A DNA stretch of 64,000 bases from NCBI RefSeq assembly GCF_002119725.1, contig NZ_CP021109.1, positions 2,542,001 through 2,606,000 of the forward strand, read 5' to 3'. The stretch's first letter is position 1, and every line of letters begins with the position of its first letter. The position numbers were made by a program, and so were the translations under genes. Below the pieces are notes generated by a model, which did not search any database, was not told the origin of the DNA, and worked only from the letters and a program-made list of their open reading frames with translations. Source of the stretch: Bordetella genomosp. 9 (GTDB lineage: Bacteria; Pseudomonadota; Gammaproteobacteria; Burkholderiales; Burkholderiaceae_B). Shown piece after piece: positions 1 to 9,259 of this stretch.

Positions 1-1
1 C

Positions 2-37
2 GCCCCGCTTCTAGGCTACGAAGACAACACAGCATGA
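2..37 (+). CDS. C-terminal fragment of an upstream gene (partial)
   Basis: An open frame enters from the left edge and ends in TGA at 35-37, giving a short tail that ends G-Y-E-D-N-T-A. The TGA overlaps the ATG of the next gene in the ATGA arrangement typical of translationally coupled genes. Eleven residues are too few to name a family. The context (CtaG plus cytochrome c downstream) would suit a respiratory oxidase subunit, but that is inference. Confidence 0.35.
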   Translation, partial: APLLGYEDNTA

Positions 38-2385
38 CAGGCATGACCGGAACGGAAACCGCAATGGCACGACCCCCGCTGGCGCGCAGGGCGCGGTGGC
101 GCGCCGTCATGGCCGGCGCCTGGGCATGCGCGCCCGTCGCGGCGAACGCGCACGTCGCCTCGCCTGACGCATCGGGCTTGCCGGACCTGGGGCTGACGCC
201 GGAACCCTGGGTCGTCGCGCCCATGCTGCTCAGCCTGGCGCTGTACCTGACCGGCTACCGGCGCCTGCAGGCAAGACGGACGGCAGGCGATTTGGAGGCG
301 CGCCGCGGCCGGTTCCGGCAATTGATGGCGTTCCTGTGCGGCTGGGCGGCGCTGGCGATTGCGCTGCTGTCCCCGCTCGACACGCTGGGCAACGTGCTTT
401 TCTCCGCCCACATGGTGCAACACGAAATGCTGATGATCGTGGCAGCGCCGCTGCTGGTCATGAGCCGCCCCCTGGCCGTGTGGCTGTGGGCGTTCCCGCA
501 CGCCTGGCGCCGGCCCGTCGCGCATGCGTGGCGCTGGGCGCCGCTGCTGCGCCTGTGGCATGTGCTCACCGGCGCGATCGCCGCATGGATGCTGCACGCC
601 GCCGCGCTGTGGCTGTGGCACGTCCCGCGCTTCTTCCAGGCCGCCCTGGCGGATCCGGCGCTGCACGCCTGGCAGCACTTCAGTTTCCTGGCGACGGCGC
701 TGCTGTTCTGGTGGCCGATCTTCGGCACGCCGCGCCGCGGCGCCCCGGGCGCCTACGCGATGCTGTCGCTGTTCACCACCATGGTCCATACCGGCGCCCT
801 GGGCGCGCTGCTGACGCTGGCGCCCGGGCTCTGGTATCCCGCCTACCTGGAGCCGGCGTCGGCGCTGGGCATCGACGCCTTGCGCGACCAGCAGCTGGGA
901 GGACTGGTGATGTGGGTGCCCGGCGGCGCGGCCTACCTGATCGGAGGGCTGTTCGTCGCCTGGCGCTGGCTGTCGCGGCCCGCGCTGCCGGCGGCACACC
1001 CGCTGGCGCCGGCGCTGGCCATCGGCGCTGTGCTGGCGCTATGTCTGCCGCATGGCGACGCGAAAGCGGAGGCATCGCGCGCCAGCCCGGACGCGCAGGC
1101 GGCCTCGGATGCGACGCCTGCCGGCGGCAAGCAGCGCGCCGATGTTGCGCGGCCCGCCGATGCGCCGCCCGCCGAGGCCGGCTCCTTGATTGCCCGAGGC
1201 GCCTATGTCGCGGCCGCGGCCGATTGCTACGGGTGCCACACGAACCCCAAGGGCGGCGCCCCCTACGCCGGCGGCCGCGAGCTGTGGTCGCCATTCGGCA
1301 CCATTGTCACGACCAACATCACGCCGGACCGCGACCACGGCATCGGCGCGTACGGCTACGACGATTTCGCCCGCGCCCTGCGCGAAGGGGTGGCCCGCGG
1401 CAAACCGCTCTACCCGGCCATGCCCTACACCGGCTTCGCGAAGATGAGCGAAGAGGACATGCGCGCCCTCTATGCCTACATGATGCAGGGCGTAAAACCC
1501 GTCGCCATATCGCCGCCGCCGACGAAAGTGCCCTTCCCCTTCAACCAGCGCTGGATGCTGCGGCTGTGGCAGGCGGCGTTCGTGCCGGACCGGGTCTACC
1601 AGCCCCGGCCCGACCGGGACGCCCAGTGGAACCGGGGCGCCTATCTTGTGCAGGCCCTGGGCCATTGCGGCGCCTGTCACACGCCGCGCGGCCCAGCCTT
1701 CCAGGAACGCGGCGACGACGAATCCTCGCGTCACTTCCTGACCGGCGGCGTGAACGACCATTGGTTCGCGCCCAACCTGAACAGCGGCATGGGGTCGGGT
1801 CTGGGCCGGGTCAGCGTGGACGAACTGGTTTCCTTCATGAAGACCGGCCACGCCAACGGCAACATGGCCTTCGGCAGCATGGTGGAAACCATCGAGACCA
1901 GTCTGCAGCATTTGAACGAAGACGATTTGCGCGCCATCGCGGTATACCTGAAGAGCCTGCCGCCGAACGCGGATTCCGGACGCTTCCATCCGGACCGGCA
2001 GAACGTCACGGAGGCCACCGCTGACCAGGGCAACCGCACGATGGATGTCGAGTCGGTAGGCGCATCGGTCTACAAGAGCTTCTGCGCCAAATGCCATCAG
2101 GCCGACGGCATGGGCATTCCCGGCGTTTATCCGAGGCTCGCAGGCAACCCCAGCGTGCTGGCGAAGGACAAGACCGGCCTGATGCGGATCATCATGGAAG
2201 GCGGCCACAGCGCGCGCACGGAAACCGGCCCCGCGCCGCAGCAGATGCCGCCCTTCGACACGATCCTGACCGACGCGCAGATCGCCCAGGTCCTGACCTA
2301 CGTGCGAAGTTCCTGGGGCAACGATGCGCCGCCGGCCTCGGGCACAGAGGTCGGCAACTTGCGCAAGGCATTGAAGAAGCAATGA
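34..2385 (+). CDS. CtaG-like membrane protein fused to a tri-heme cytochrome c
   Basis: One 783-residue frame joins two modules. Residues about 60-315 form a multi-pass membrane domain of the caa3-type CtaG family (cytochrome oxidase assembly), with conserved-looking histidines in HMVQH (126-130), LWLWHVPRF (192-200) and near 252. After a hydrophobic stretch and an Ala/Pro-rich linker (about 340-380), the C-terminal part carries three CxxCH heme-attachment motifs at about 398, 545 and 684. The order and spacing resemble the membrane-anchored cytochrome c subunit of alcohol/gluconate dehydrogenases. The heme part should lie in the periplasm. The role is probably copper delivery or oxidase assembly combined with electron transfer. 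ATG 34 overlaps the preceding stop; an internal Met at residue 11 or 26 is possible. Confidence 0.85.
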   Translation: MTGMTGTETAMARPPLARRARWRAVMAGAWACAPVAANAHVASPDASGLPDLGLTPEPWVVAPMLLSLALYLTGYRRLQARRTAGDLEARRGRFRQLMAFLCGWAALAIALLSPLDTLGNVLFSAHMVQHEMLMIVAAPLLVMSRPLAVWLWAFPHAWRRPVAHAWRWAPLLRLWHVLTGAIAAWMLHAAALWLWHVPRFFQAALADPALHAWQHFSFLATALLFWWPIFGTPRRGAPGAYAMLSLFTTMVHTGALGALLTLAPGLWYPAYLEPASALGIDALRDQQLGGLVMWVPGGAAYLIGGLFVAWRWLSRPALPAAHPLAPALAIGAVLALCLPHGDAKAEASRASPDAQAASDATPAGGKQRADVARPADAPPAEAGSLIARGAYVAAAADCYGCHTNPKGGAPYAGGRELWSPFGTIVTTNITPDRDHGIGAYGYDDFARALREGVARGKPLYPAMPYTGFAKMSEEDMRALYAYMMQGVKPVAISPPPTKVPFPFNQRWMLRLWQAAFVPDRVYQPRPDRDAQWNRGAYLVQALGHCGACHTPRGPAFQERGDDESSRHFLTGGVNDHWFAPNLNSGMGSGLGRVSVDELVSFMKTGHANGNMAFGSMVETIETSLQHLNEDDLRAIAVYLKSLPPNADSGRFHPDRQNVTEATADQGNRTMDVESVGASVYKSFCAKCHQADGMGIPGVYPRLAGNPSVLAKDKTGLMRIIMEGGHSARTETGPAPQQMPPFDTILTDAQIAQVLTYVRSSWGNDAPPASGTEVGNLRKALKKQ

Positions 2386-2450
2386 AGCGGCGATATGCGC
2401 TGGAAGGTGTATGCGAATGAAGGGAGCAAGCCAATGACGGGAGGACGCGA

Positions 2451-3779
2451 ATGACGGGATCGGAAACGACGGAGGCCGTTTGGTACATGCTGGTCGGGGT
2501 CCTGCTGATTGCCGTCGCGCTGGCGCGCAGCGTGATCGCGCGGCTGCCCATGACCGGCGCGATGATCTACCTGGTCGTCGGATTCGTGATCGGCCCTGCC
2601 GGCTTCGGGCTGCTCGATGTCAGCATCCACGAGAATACCCGCGTGCTCCGGGTGATCACCGAGACCGGCCTGATCGTTTCCCTGTTCGCCATCGGCCTGC
2701 ACCTGCGCGCGCCGCTCGAAAACAATCTGTGGTCGCCGCCCTTCCGGCTGGCTTTGCCCGCCATGTTCATCACCATCGCGATCATGGCCGTCGCCGCCCA
2801 TGTCGGTCTGGGATTCAGCGTGGGCGCCGCCCTGCTGCTGGGCGCGGCGCTGGCGCCCACCGATCCCGTACTGGCCAGCGAACTGCGTCCGCGCGAGGCC
2901 GGCGACGACGACCCGCTGCGATTCTCGCTGTCCGGAGAAGGCGGCGCCAACGATGGCGCGGCCTATCCCTTCGCCCTGCTGGGTGTCCTGCTATGCCTGC
3001 GCGACACGCAGGCGCTGTCGCACCCCTTGCTGCTCACGGCGCAACTGGTCTGGGGCGTGGTGGCGGCCGTGGGTATCGGCTGGGGCATGGGCACCCTGAC
3101 GGAGACCCTGGTTGCGAAGCTGCGCATCCGTTACGCCAAGGCCATGGGTTTCGAAGGCTTTCTGGCGCTGGGCCTGATGGCGGCGTGCTATGGCGTGACC
3201 ATCCTGGTGCACGGCTACGGCTTCCTTGCCGTGTTCTGCGCGGGCGTGGCATTGCGCCGGCGCGAAATGCGCGCCACCGGCGAGGAAAAACCGCGCGAAG
3301 CGCTGCGCGACGTATCGCATGGCGAACGCCGCGCGGCGGCAAAGGACCCCAACCTGGCCCATGCCTATCTGGCCGAATCGATGATGGCGTTCTCGGTGGA
3401 GATGGAACGCATCGTGGAACTGGCGCTGATGCTGCTGATCGGGGCGGTGATCTCGGCCCATTGGCGCGAACTGCTGGGGTGGGCGCCGCTGGCCATGATG
3501 CTGCTGCTGTTCTTCGTGGCCCGCCCGCTGGCCGTGTATGCCGCGATGGCGGGCACCGGAACGCGGTGGCGCCAGCGGCTGGTGTCAGCATGGCTAGGGT
3601 TTCGTGGCGTGGGCACGTTCTACTACCTGTTGTTCGCGCTGGAACGCGCGCCCGAACAGGCGCGCGCCCTGATGCCCATCGCGCTTGGCGTTCTCGTCGC
3701 GTCGGTGTTCGTGCACGGCGTGTCGGCGTCGCCCGTACTCAACTGGTACTACGCGCGCCGACCGCCCGCGCCCGAATAG
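2451..3779 (+). CDS. Na+/H+ antiporter, CPA1 (NhaP-like) family
   Basis: A 442-residue polytopic membrane protein with about a dozen hydrophobic segments. The N-terminal segments and a motif reading GEGGANDGAAYPFALLG near residue 165 match the cation:proton antiporter (CPA1) fold, where the N-D pair lies in the ion-binding crossover. A charged loop of about 40 residues (about 275-310) interrupts the membrane segments and is probably cytoplasmic. Expected role: exchange of Na+ (or K+) for H+ at the inner membrane. It lies 65 bp after the CtaG-cytochrome gene and converges on tcuB with a 9 bp gap. The exact ion cannot be read from the sequence. Confidence 0.85.
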   Translation: MTGSETTEAVWYMLVGVLLIAVALARSVIARLPMTGAMIYLVVGFVIGPAGFGLLDVSIHENTRVLRVITETGLIVSLFAIGLHLRAPLENNLWSPPFRLALPAMFITIAIMAVAAHVGLGFSVGAALLLGAALAPTDPVLASELRPREAGDDDPLRFSLSGEGGANDGAAYPFALLGVLLCLRDTQALSHPLLLTAQLVWGVVAAVGIGWGMGTLTETLVAKLRIRYAKAMGFEGFLALGLMAACYGVTILVHGYGFLAVFCAGVALRRREMRATGEEKPREALRDVSHGERRAAAKDPNLAHAYLAESMMAFSVEMERIVELALMLLIGAVISAHWRELLGWAPLAMMLLLFFVARPLAVYAAMAGTGTRWRQRLVSAWLGFRGVGTFYYLLFALERAPEQARALMPIALGVLVASVFVHGVSASPVLNWYYARRPPAPE

Positions 3780-3788
3780 CGCTTCCGG

Positions 3789-5039
3789 TCAGTCCGAACC
3801 CAGTTGCAGCGAGTTCGGCTGCCGCTTCTCGATGTTCCACTTCAGCAGGGCCGCGCTGCGGTAGATGCCGTGCGCGAACTTGCTGTACGGCAGGGTCAGG
3901 AACAGCGCCATCACCGTCCCCAGGTGCACGGACAGCAGCAGGCCCATGGCGCCCGTATCGCGGCCGGCCAGCAGCGCCAGGCCCGTCAGCGAAATCAGGA
4001 ACAGCAGCACGATGAAGCCGCGGTCCATGGGCCGCTGCGCGGCATCCCCCTGCAGCGGATGGCGCCGCAGGTTCAGCCACAGCAGGCCCGCCGGGCCGAT
4101 CAGTAAGCCGATACCCCCCAGCGTCCCCAGCACGACCGGCACGCTGAAGAACGGATACGGCGCGTGATAGTCGAGCAGGTAGTGGTACAGCGTGGCCACG
4201 CAGGTGGCCGCGAAACAGAGCATGAAGCCGTAGAACGTGAAGTGGTGGAACCGGCGCCGCGCCAGCGTAAACGCATCGTCCGATTCGTTGCAGCCCTTGC
4301 CATGGCCGCCGTCCAGATAGCGCAGCCGCAAGGCATCGTGCGCCGCCTCCGCCGCCGCGGGGCCGGTCGCCTGCCCGCCCGACACATTGCGCCAGAACCG
4401 GGTGACGCCGATGCCCAGCGCCAGGATGGCGAACAGGAAAACGACGCCGAACATCAGGGCCAGCGTGTTGTGCGGGAAGATGGCGTAGAAGTTGCCCGCC
4501 AGCGGCTGGTGCAGCAACGAGCCGGCCGACATCATGGCCAGGACCAGGAAGAACGCCAGCGCGGCGGCCGTCGCCAGCGACAGCGTCAAACCGTTGCGCT
4601 TGTACAGCGCGCCCAGCGCCGCGGGCCACGCGTAATCGGTATAGGTCTGCACCCGCACCTTGGCCATGGCTTGCGGTACGTTGACGGCGAACTCGTGCGG
4701 CGGCGCGTACTGGCAGGCATGCAGACAGGCGCCGCAGTTGTGGCACAGGTTCGCCAAATAGTTGACGTCCGCCTTGCCGAACTCCAAGCGCCGCGTCATC
4801 GCGGGGAAAACCGCGCAAAAACCTTCGCAATAGCGGCAGGCATTGCATATCTGCATGATGCGCGCCACTTCGGCTTCGTTTTCGGTGGTGGGCGCGTGCG
4901 CGCCATGGCGCACGAACTTCACCGACGTTTCCTTCATGGAGGTATGACCCTCGGCCGTACGGGCCGGGGTGACCGGGACGTCGGGCGTCACGCCGTTCAT
5001 GGCGCTGGCCTGCTCGACGAGGGCTTCAAGCTGTTTCAA
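3789..5039 (-). CDS. tcuB: Tricarballylate/citrate utilization protein B (TcuB)
   Basis: TcuB reoxidises the FAD of TcuA and passes electrons to the quinone pool. The 416-residue protein has two CxxCxxCxxxC iron-sulfur clusters, at Cys 65/68/71/75 and 99/102/105/109, followed by about six membrane segments with histidines suited to heme b binding. This is the expected arrangement of TcuB/CitB. Its start overlaps the end of tcuA by 14 bp, so the two are co-translated. An N-terminal tail of about 50 residues precedes the first cluster. No tcuC-type carrier lies next to it, so uptake probably relies on another transporter. Confidence 0.93.
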   Translation of the reverse strand: MKQLEALVEQASAMNGVTPDVPVTPARTAEGHTSMKETSVKFVRHGAHAPTTENEAEVARIMQICNACRYCEGFCAVFPAMTRRLEFGKADVNYLANLCHNCGACLHACQYAPPHEFAVNVPQAMAKVRVQTYTDYAWPAALGALYKRNGLTLSLATAAALAFFLVLAMMSAGSLLHQPLAGNFYAIFPHNTLALMFGVVFLFAILALGIGVTRFWRNVSGGQATGPAAAEAAHDALRLRYLDGGHGKGCNESDDAFTLARRRFHHFTFYGFMLCFAATCVATLYHYLLDYHAPYPFFSVPVVLGTLGGIGLLIGPAGLLWLNLRRHPLQGDAAQRPMDRGFIVLLFLISLTGLALLAGRDTGAMGLLLSVHLGTVMALFLTLPYSKFAHGIYRSAALLKWNIEKRQPNSLQLGSD

Positions 5040-6450
5040 GGGCAGCTCCCATAGACGAATTCTTTCCTGAGGCCAGCGCGTAGCGCGCGGCCTGCGTACC
5101 GGCGATGCGGCCGAATGCGGTGCCGATCGACATGCCGACGCCCGCCGTGTATCCCTTGCCCAGCACGTTGCCCGCCATCATTTCGCCGGCTACGTACAGG
5201 TTGTCGCTGGGCACGCCGCCGAAATGCACGGCAGCCTGGTCGTTCACCTTCAGGCCCAGGTAGGTGAAGGTGATGCCCGGGCGCAACGGATAGCCGAAGA
5301 ACGGCGCGCGCTCGATGGGGCGCGCCCAGTGCGTCTTGGCCGGCGCAATCCCTTCGGTGTGGCAATCGTCCAGCTTGGTGTGGTCGAAGGTGCCGACACG
5401 GCAGGCCGCGTTGTATTCGCGCATGGTCCGCATGAAGCGTTCTTCGTCCAGGCCCAGCTTGCGCGCCAGCTCTTCCAGCGTATCGGCCTGCGTGCCCGGA
5501 AACACCGGCGGCATGAAGCGGCCCACCGCCTTGGCATCGATGATCGAATAGGCGATCTGCCCGGGCTGTCCCGCCACCAGCCGGCCCCAGATCGCATAGC
5601 GCTTGGGCCAGAAGTCTTCGCCTTCATCGTAGAAGCGTTCCGCATCGCGGTTGACCACCACGCCCAGCGACACGCAATCGATGCGGGTGCAAATGCCGCC
5701 GTCGTACAGGGGCGCGCGCGCGTCGATGGCCACGCAATGCGACTGCGACGGATCGCCGATGATGTCGGCGCCCTCATTCATCATGAACTTCAGCAGCACG
5801 CCCTTGTTGAAGCGCGTGCCGCGGATCAGGAAGTTGTCCGCCGGCCATTCGCCGCGCTCGTTCTGCCCCCAGGCCTCGCGCAGCCACTCGCGATTCGATT
5901 CGAAACCGCCGGCGGCCAGCACGCAGGCTTTCGCTTCGATGCGCTCGTTGCCCACGAAGGCGGCGACGAAGCGGCCGTTGCGCAACTCCAGGCGCTCGAC
6001 CGGCGCCTCGTAGCGCACCTGCACGCCCAGCGCTTCGGCGCTGCGGTAATAGGCATTGACCAGCGCCTTGCCGCCGCCCATGAAGAAGGCGTTGGTGCGG
6101 GCCACGTGCAGCGCGCCCGACAGCGGCGGCTGGAAGTTCACGCCATGGCGGCGCATCCAGTCGCGACAGGACGACGACGCGCGGATGGTCAGGCGCGCCA
6201 GGTGTTCGTTCGTCAGGCCGCCCGTTACCTTCAACAGGTCCTGCCAATACTCTTCTTCCGGATACGCGTCGACCAGCACATCCTGCGGCGCGTCGTGCAT
6301 GCAGCGCAGATTGCGCGTGTGCTGCGAATTGCCCCCGCGCCATGCCTTCGGCGCGGCTTCCAGCAGCAGAACGCTGGCGCCGGCCTCGCGGGCCATCAGC
6401 GCAGCGCAAAGGGCGGCGTTGCCGCCGCCGATAACCAATACATCCCACAT
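5026..6450 (-). CDS. tcuA: FAD-dependent tricarballylate dehydrogenase (TcuA)
   Basis: TcuA oxidises tricarballylate to cis-aconitate. The 474-residue sequence opens with an FAD-binding Rossmann motif ([13 protein letters not shown], residues 6-18) and continues with the fumarate-reductase/succinate-dehydrogenase flavoprotein fold, including the C-terminal [20 protein letters not shown] segment that closes the FAD site. Length and gene pairing with tcuB fit the family. It lies 81 bp downstream of a LysR gene on the same strand, the arrangement of a tcuR-tcuA-tcuB operon. Related flavoproteins act on other dicarboxylates, so the substrate rests on the tcuB pairing. Confidence 0.92.
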   Translation of the reverse strand: MWDVLVIGGGNAALCAALMAREAGASVLLLEAAPKAWRGGNSQHTRNLRCMHDAPQDVLVDAYPEEEYWQDLLKVTGGLTNEHLARLTIRASSSCRDWMRRHGVNFQPPLSGALHVARTNAFFMGGGKALVNAYYRSAEALGVQVRYEAPVERLELRNGRFVAAFVGNERIEAKACVLAAGGFESNREWLREAWGQNERGEWPADNFLIRGTRFNKGVLLKFMMNEGADIIGDPSQSHCVAIDARAPLYDGGICTRIDCVSLGVVVNRDAERFYDEGEDFWPKRYAIWGRLVAGQPGQIAYSIIDAKAVGRFMPPVFPGTQADTLEELARKLGLDEERFMRTMREYNAACRVGTFDHTKLDDCHTEGIAPAKTHWARPIERAPFFGYPLRPGITFTYLGLKVNDQAAVHFGGVPSDNLYVAGEMMAGNVLGKGYTAGVGMSIGTAFGRIAGTQAARYALASGKNSSMGAALETA

Positions 6451-6531
6451 GGCTTGTCAGCCCTCCTTGGACAGGTGCGGACTGTAGACCAGACGGCGTC
6501 GCGCCGTAAGGGCATTCCCTTCAACGGGTAT

Positions 6532-7452
6532 TCACATTTTCTGAAGGCGTGCGCCGGGCCAGCCACCCTCTTCCACCAGCGCCCGCACGACGTCGCCCAG
6601 AACGACCCGAGCCGCGAGGCCCGCAGGAGACAACTCGTCTTCAGGCAAACTGACGAGGAGGTTCTTGCGATGCAGATCCGGCTCCGCCAGCCAGATGCGC
6701 CCCAGCGCCGGGTCGGCGGCCAGCGCCGCGCCCGGCTGGATCGTCGCGACATGCCCAACCCGCACCATCGCCATCAAGGTCGCCAGCCCATCGACCTCGG
6801 CGGCGATGTTCGGCTCGGCCCCGATGCGCGAAAACGCGGCGTCCACAAGATTGCGCAGGCCGTGCGCGGCGCTGGGCAGCACCAGCGGCACGCCTGCGAT
6901 GTCCCGCAGACTGGCGGTCTCCGCGGCGGGCCACCGCGGCGTGGTCGGCTGCCCGATCAGCACCAGTTGTTCGTCCAGCAGCGGCCGCACGGTCCAGCGC
7001 TGGGCGGCGTCCGTATGGAAGACGATGGCCAGGTCGAGCTGCCGGGCATTGAGCATGGCGGCCAGATGCCCGGACAGGCTTTCCGTCATGCGCAGCCGCA
7101 CGTCGGGATAGCGTTCCTGCATTGCGTGGATGAAGCGCGGCGCGAGCACCGTAGCGGTGGTGGACGCCAGCCCCACGCTGACCTGTCCCGTCAGGCGGGC
7201 TTCGCGGGCGGCCATGGCCGCCGCGTCGGCATGGCGGATGGCGAGCTGCGCCTGGCGCAGAAAGGCGCGGCCGGCATCGGTCGGCACCACGCCGGTCGAC
7301 GTGCGCTGCAGCAGACGCGTCGCCAATTCGCCCTCCAGGCGGCTGATCTGCTGGCTGAGCGCCGAGGTGACCACGCCCAGCTCTGCGGCCGCGCGCCCCA
7401 TGCTGCCCAGTTCCACGATCCGCGCGAAGGCGCGCAATTGCCGCAATTCCAT
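6532..7452 (-). CDS. LysR-family transcriptional regulator (TcuR-like)
   Basis: A 306-residue LysR regulator. The start was placed at 7452 because the winged helix-turn-helix begins at once (MELRQLRAFARIVELGSMG), as is usual for the family; the frame stays open upstream but has no recognisable homology there. The HTH (about residues 18-37, AAAELGVVTSALSQQISRLE) is followed by the periplasmic-binding-protein-like effector domain. Position directly upstream of tcuA on the same strand suggests it senses tricarballylate or citrate. It is divergent from the aldehyde dehydrogenase gene across a 337 bp region. Confidence 0.88.
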   Translation of the reverse strand: MELRQLRAFARIVELGSMGRAAAELGVVTSALSQQISRLEGELATRLLQRTSTGVVPTDAGRAFLRQAQLAIRHADAAAMAAREARLTGQVSVGLASTTATVLAPRFIHAMQERYPDVRLRMTESLSGHLAAMLNARQLDLAIVFHTDAAQRWTVRPLLDEQLVLIGQPTTPRWPAAETASLRDIAGVPLVLPSAAHGLRNLVDAAFSRIGAEPNIAAEVDGLATLMAMVRVGHVATIQPGAALAADPALGRIWLAEPDLHRKNLLVSLPEDELSPAGLAARVVLGDVVRALVEEGGWPGARLQKM

Positions 7453-7789
7453 CGAAAGTCCGCGTTCGATTTCCAGAAAACGAATTGTGGCATGCGCCGC
7501 GCCCGACTTCAGTTCCGCTGAAGAGGTGTTGAGCCGAAGGCCCTTACGGAAGCCCGCCGCCGCCACTACCATGCCGCCAATAATAACGTTTCATCACGAG
7601 ACACGCGCCGCTGCCGCCCCCTGTTTTCGGGAAAAGCATGAAAGGAGCCGGCTACACGGATGGCATTGTTCCCGGCCATGTGCTTCCAGCGGTAGTCGCG
7701 AGCCGACGACGAAAACATCACCATCGCCATCTAGAAATAACGTTTCACCGAAAGTTCACTGTATCAACCGCCGATCGGACCCATATCCC
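7453..7789. promoter_or_regulatory. Divergent intergenic region with two LacI-like sites
   Basis: This 337 bp gap separates the tcu LysR gene from the aldehyde dehydrogenase gene and holds no convincing gene. It contains a 12-base direct repeat, AATAACGTTTCA, at 7582-7593 and 7736-7747. The core AACGTT is palindromic with a central CpG, and the right side (CGTTTCA) is the half-site of a perfect TGAAACGTTTCA palindrome, the kind of operator bound by LacI/GalR proteins. A LacI gene lies at the end of the downstream cluster (12715). No clear -35/-10 pair was found. Confidence 0.45.
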
Positions 7790-9247
7790 ATGAACGCATC
7801 GACCGCTTCCCTACTGCCGCCTGGGGCCATGCCTGCCACGGGCACGCTCATCGACGGCAACTGGCTGGACAGCCCGCGCCGCTTTCCGGTGCTGGACAAG
7901 TACACGGGCCAGACCATCGCGCAGGTGTGCGAGGCCACGCGCGAGCAGGTCGCCGACGCGATCCGCGTCGCCAGCGCCGCTGCCCGCCGCGGCGCCCCGG
8001 CGCCGCATGAACGCGCCCGCGTGCTGCGCCAAGCCGCCGCGCTGATCGAATCCCGCCGCGAACATTTCGTCCAGGTGATGGCGGCCGAGGCGGGCTTCAC
8101 GCTGGCCGACGCCAACGGCGAAGTGGACCGCGCCATGGTCACCCTGAACCTGTCGGCCGAGGAAGCGGTGCGGCTGGTCGGCGAAATGGTTCCCTTTGCC
8201 GCCAGCCCCGGCGCCGAAAAGCGGTTGGGCTTCACGCAGCGCTTTCCGGTGGGCGTGGTGTGCGCCATCACGCCGTTCAACTCGCCCCTGAACACGGTGC
8301 TGCACAAGGTCGCGCCGGCTTACGCCGCCGGCAACGCCGTCGTGCTCAAGCCGTCCGCCTTTACGCCGCTGACCGCTGCGCTGCTGGGCGAAGTGCTGCT
8401 GGCGGCCGGCATGCCACCCGCCTTCCTGGCCATTACGCAAGGCGAAGGCGACAGCGTGGGCGGCTGGCTGCTGGAGGAACAGGACATCGCCTTCTATACC
8501 TTCACGGGCAGCACGCGCGTGGGCCGCATCATCCAGCAGGCCGCCGGGCTGCGCCGCACCCAGATGGAGCTGGGCAGCATCGCGAGCACCATCGTTTGCG
8601 AAGACGCCGACCTGGCGCGCGCCATTCCGAAGATCGCCAACGCCGGCCTGCGCAAGGCCGGTCAGGTCTGCACGTCCGTGCAGCGCCTGTACGTGCATCG
8701 CTCCCTTGCCGAGGAGGTGACGCGGCGCCTGGTGGATTTCGCCGCCACGCTGCCGGCCGGCGACCCGCGCGATCCCGCCACCCGGGTGGGACCCCTGATC
8801 TCGGAACAATCGGCCATCCGCGCCGAAACCTGGATCCGCGAAGCGGTGGACGGCGGCGCGCGCCTGTTGTGCGGCGGCCGCCGCAGCGGCTCCGTCATCG
8901 AGCCCGCCATCCTGGCCGACGCGCCCGACGGCGGACGCGTGTGGTGCCAGGAAGCCTTCGCGCCGATGCTGGTCCTGCGGCCCTTCGACGACTTCGACGC
9001 CGCGCTGGCCAGCGCCAACGACACGCCGTTCGGCCTGTCGGCAGGCGTGTTCACGCAGGACATCGACCGCGCGCTGAAGGCGGCGCGCACGCTGCGTTTC
9101 GGCACGGTGCAGATCAACGAAACCTCCAGCGCCCGCTCCGACGTCATGCCCTTCGGCGGCGTGAAGGACAGCGGCTTCGGCAAGGAAGGCCCGGCCTACG
9201 CCATCCGCGAGATGACAGAAGAACGCCTGGTGATTTTCAACCCCTGA
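7790..9247 (+). CDS. NAD(P)-dependent aldehyde dehydrogenase
   Basis: A 485-residue aldehyde dehydrogenase that would oxidise an aldehyde to the acid in the cytoplasm. Visible landmarks: TPFNSP with the oxyanion Asn at 164, coenzyme loop FTGSTRVG near 238-245, general base Glu at 260 in MELGSIAS, and nucleophile Cys 294 in KAGQVCTSVQRLYV. The length is normal. The start at 7790 gives the usual N-terminus; no good Shine-Dalgarno is visible. It heads a run of five same-strand genes (two Bug receptors, Fe-alcohol dehydrogenase, LacI). Pairing with an alcohol dehydrogenase suggests a two-step alcohol-to-acid route. The substrate is unknown. Confidence 0.92.
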   Translation: MNASTASLLPPGAMPATGTLIDGNWLDSPRRFPVLDKYTGQTIAQVCEATREQVADAIRVASAAARRGAPAPHERARVLRQAAALIESRREHFVQVMAAEAGFTLADANGEVDRAMVTLNLSAEEAVRLVGEMVPFAASPGAEKRLGFTQRFPVGVVCAITPFNSPLNTVLHKVAPAYAAGNAVVLKPSAFTPLTAALLGEVLLAAGMPPAFLAITQGEGDSVGGWLLEEQDIAFYTFTGSTRVGRIIQQAAGLRRTQMELGSIASTIVCEDADLARAIPKIANAGLRKAGQVCTSVQRLYVHRSLAEEVTRRLVDFAATLPAGDPRDPATRVGPLISEQSAIRAETWIREAVDGGARLLCGGRRSGSVIEPAILADAPDGGRVWCQEAFAPMLVLRPFDDFDAALASANDTPFGLSAGVFTQDIDRALKAARTLRFGTVQINETSSARSDVMPFGGVKDSGFGKEGPAYAIREMTEERLVIFNP

Positions 9248-9259
9248 TCGAGGACAACA

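Noticed and set aside
7638..7793. Small 51-codon frame ending in an ATGA overlap with the aldehyde dehydrogenase start
   Set aside because: The overlap is suggestive of a leader peptide, but there is no ribosome site and the His/Arg-rich product resembles nothing known.
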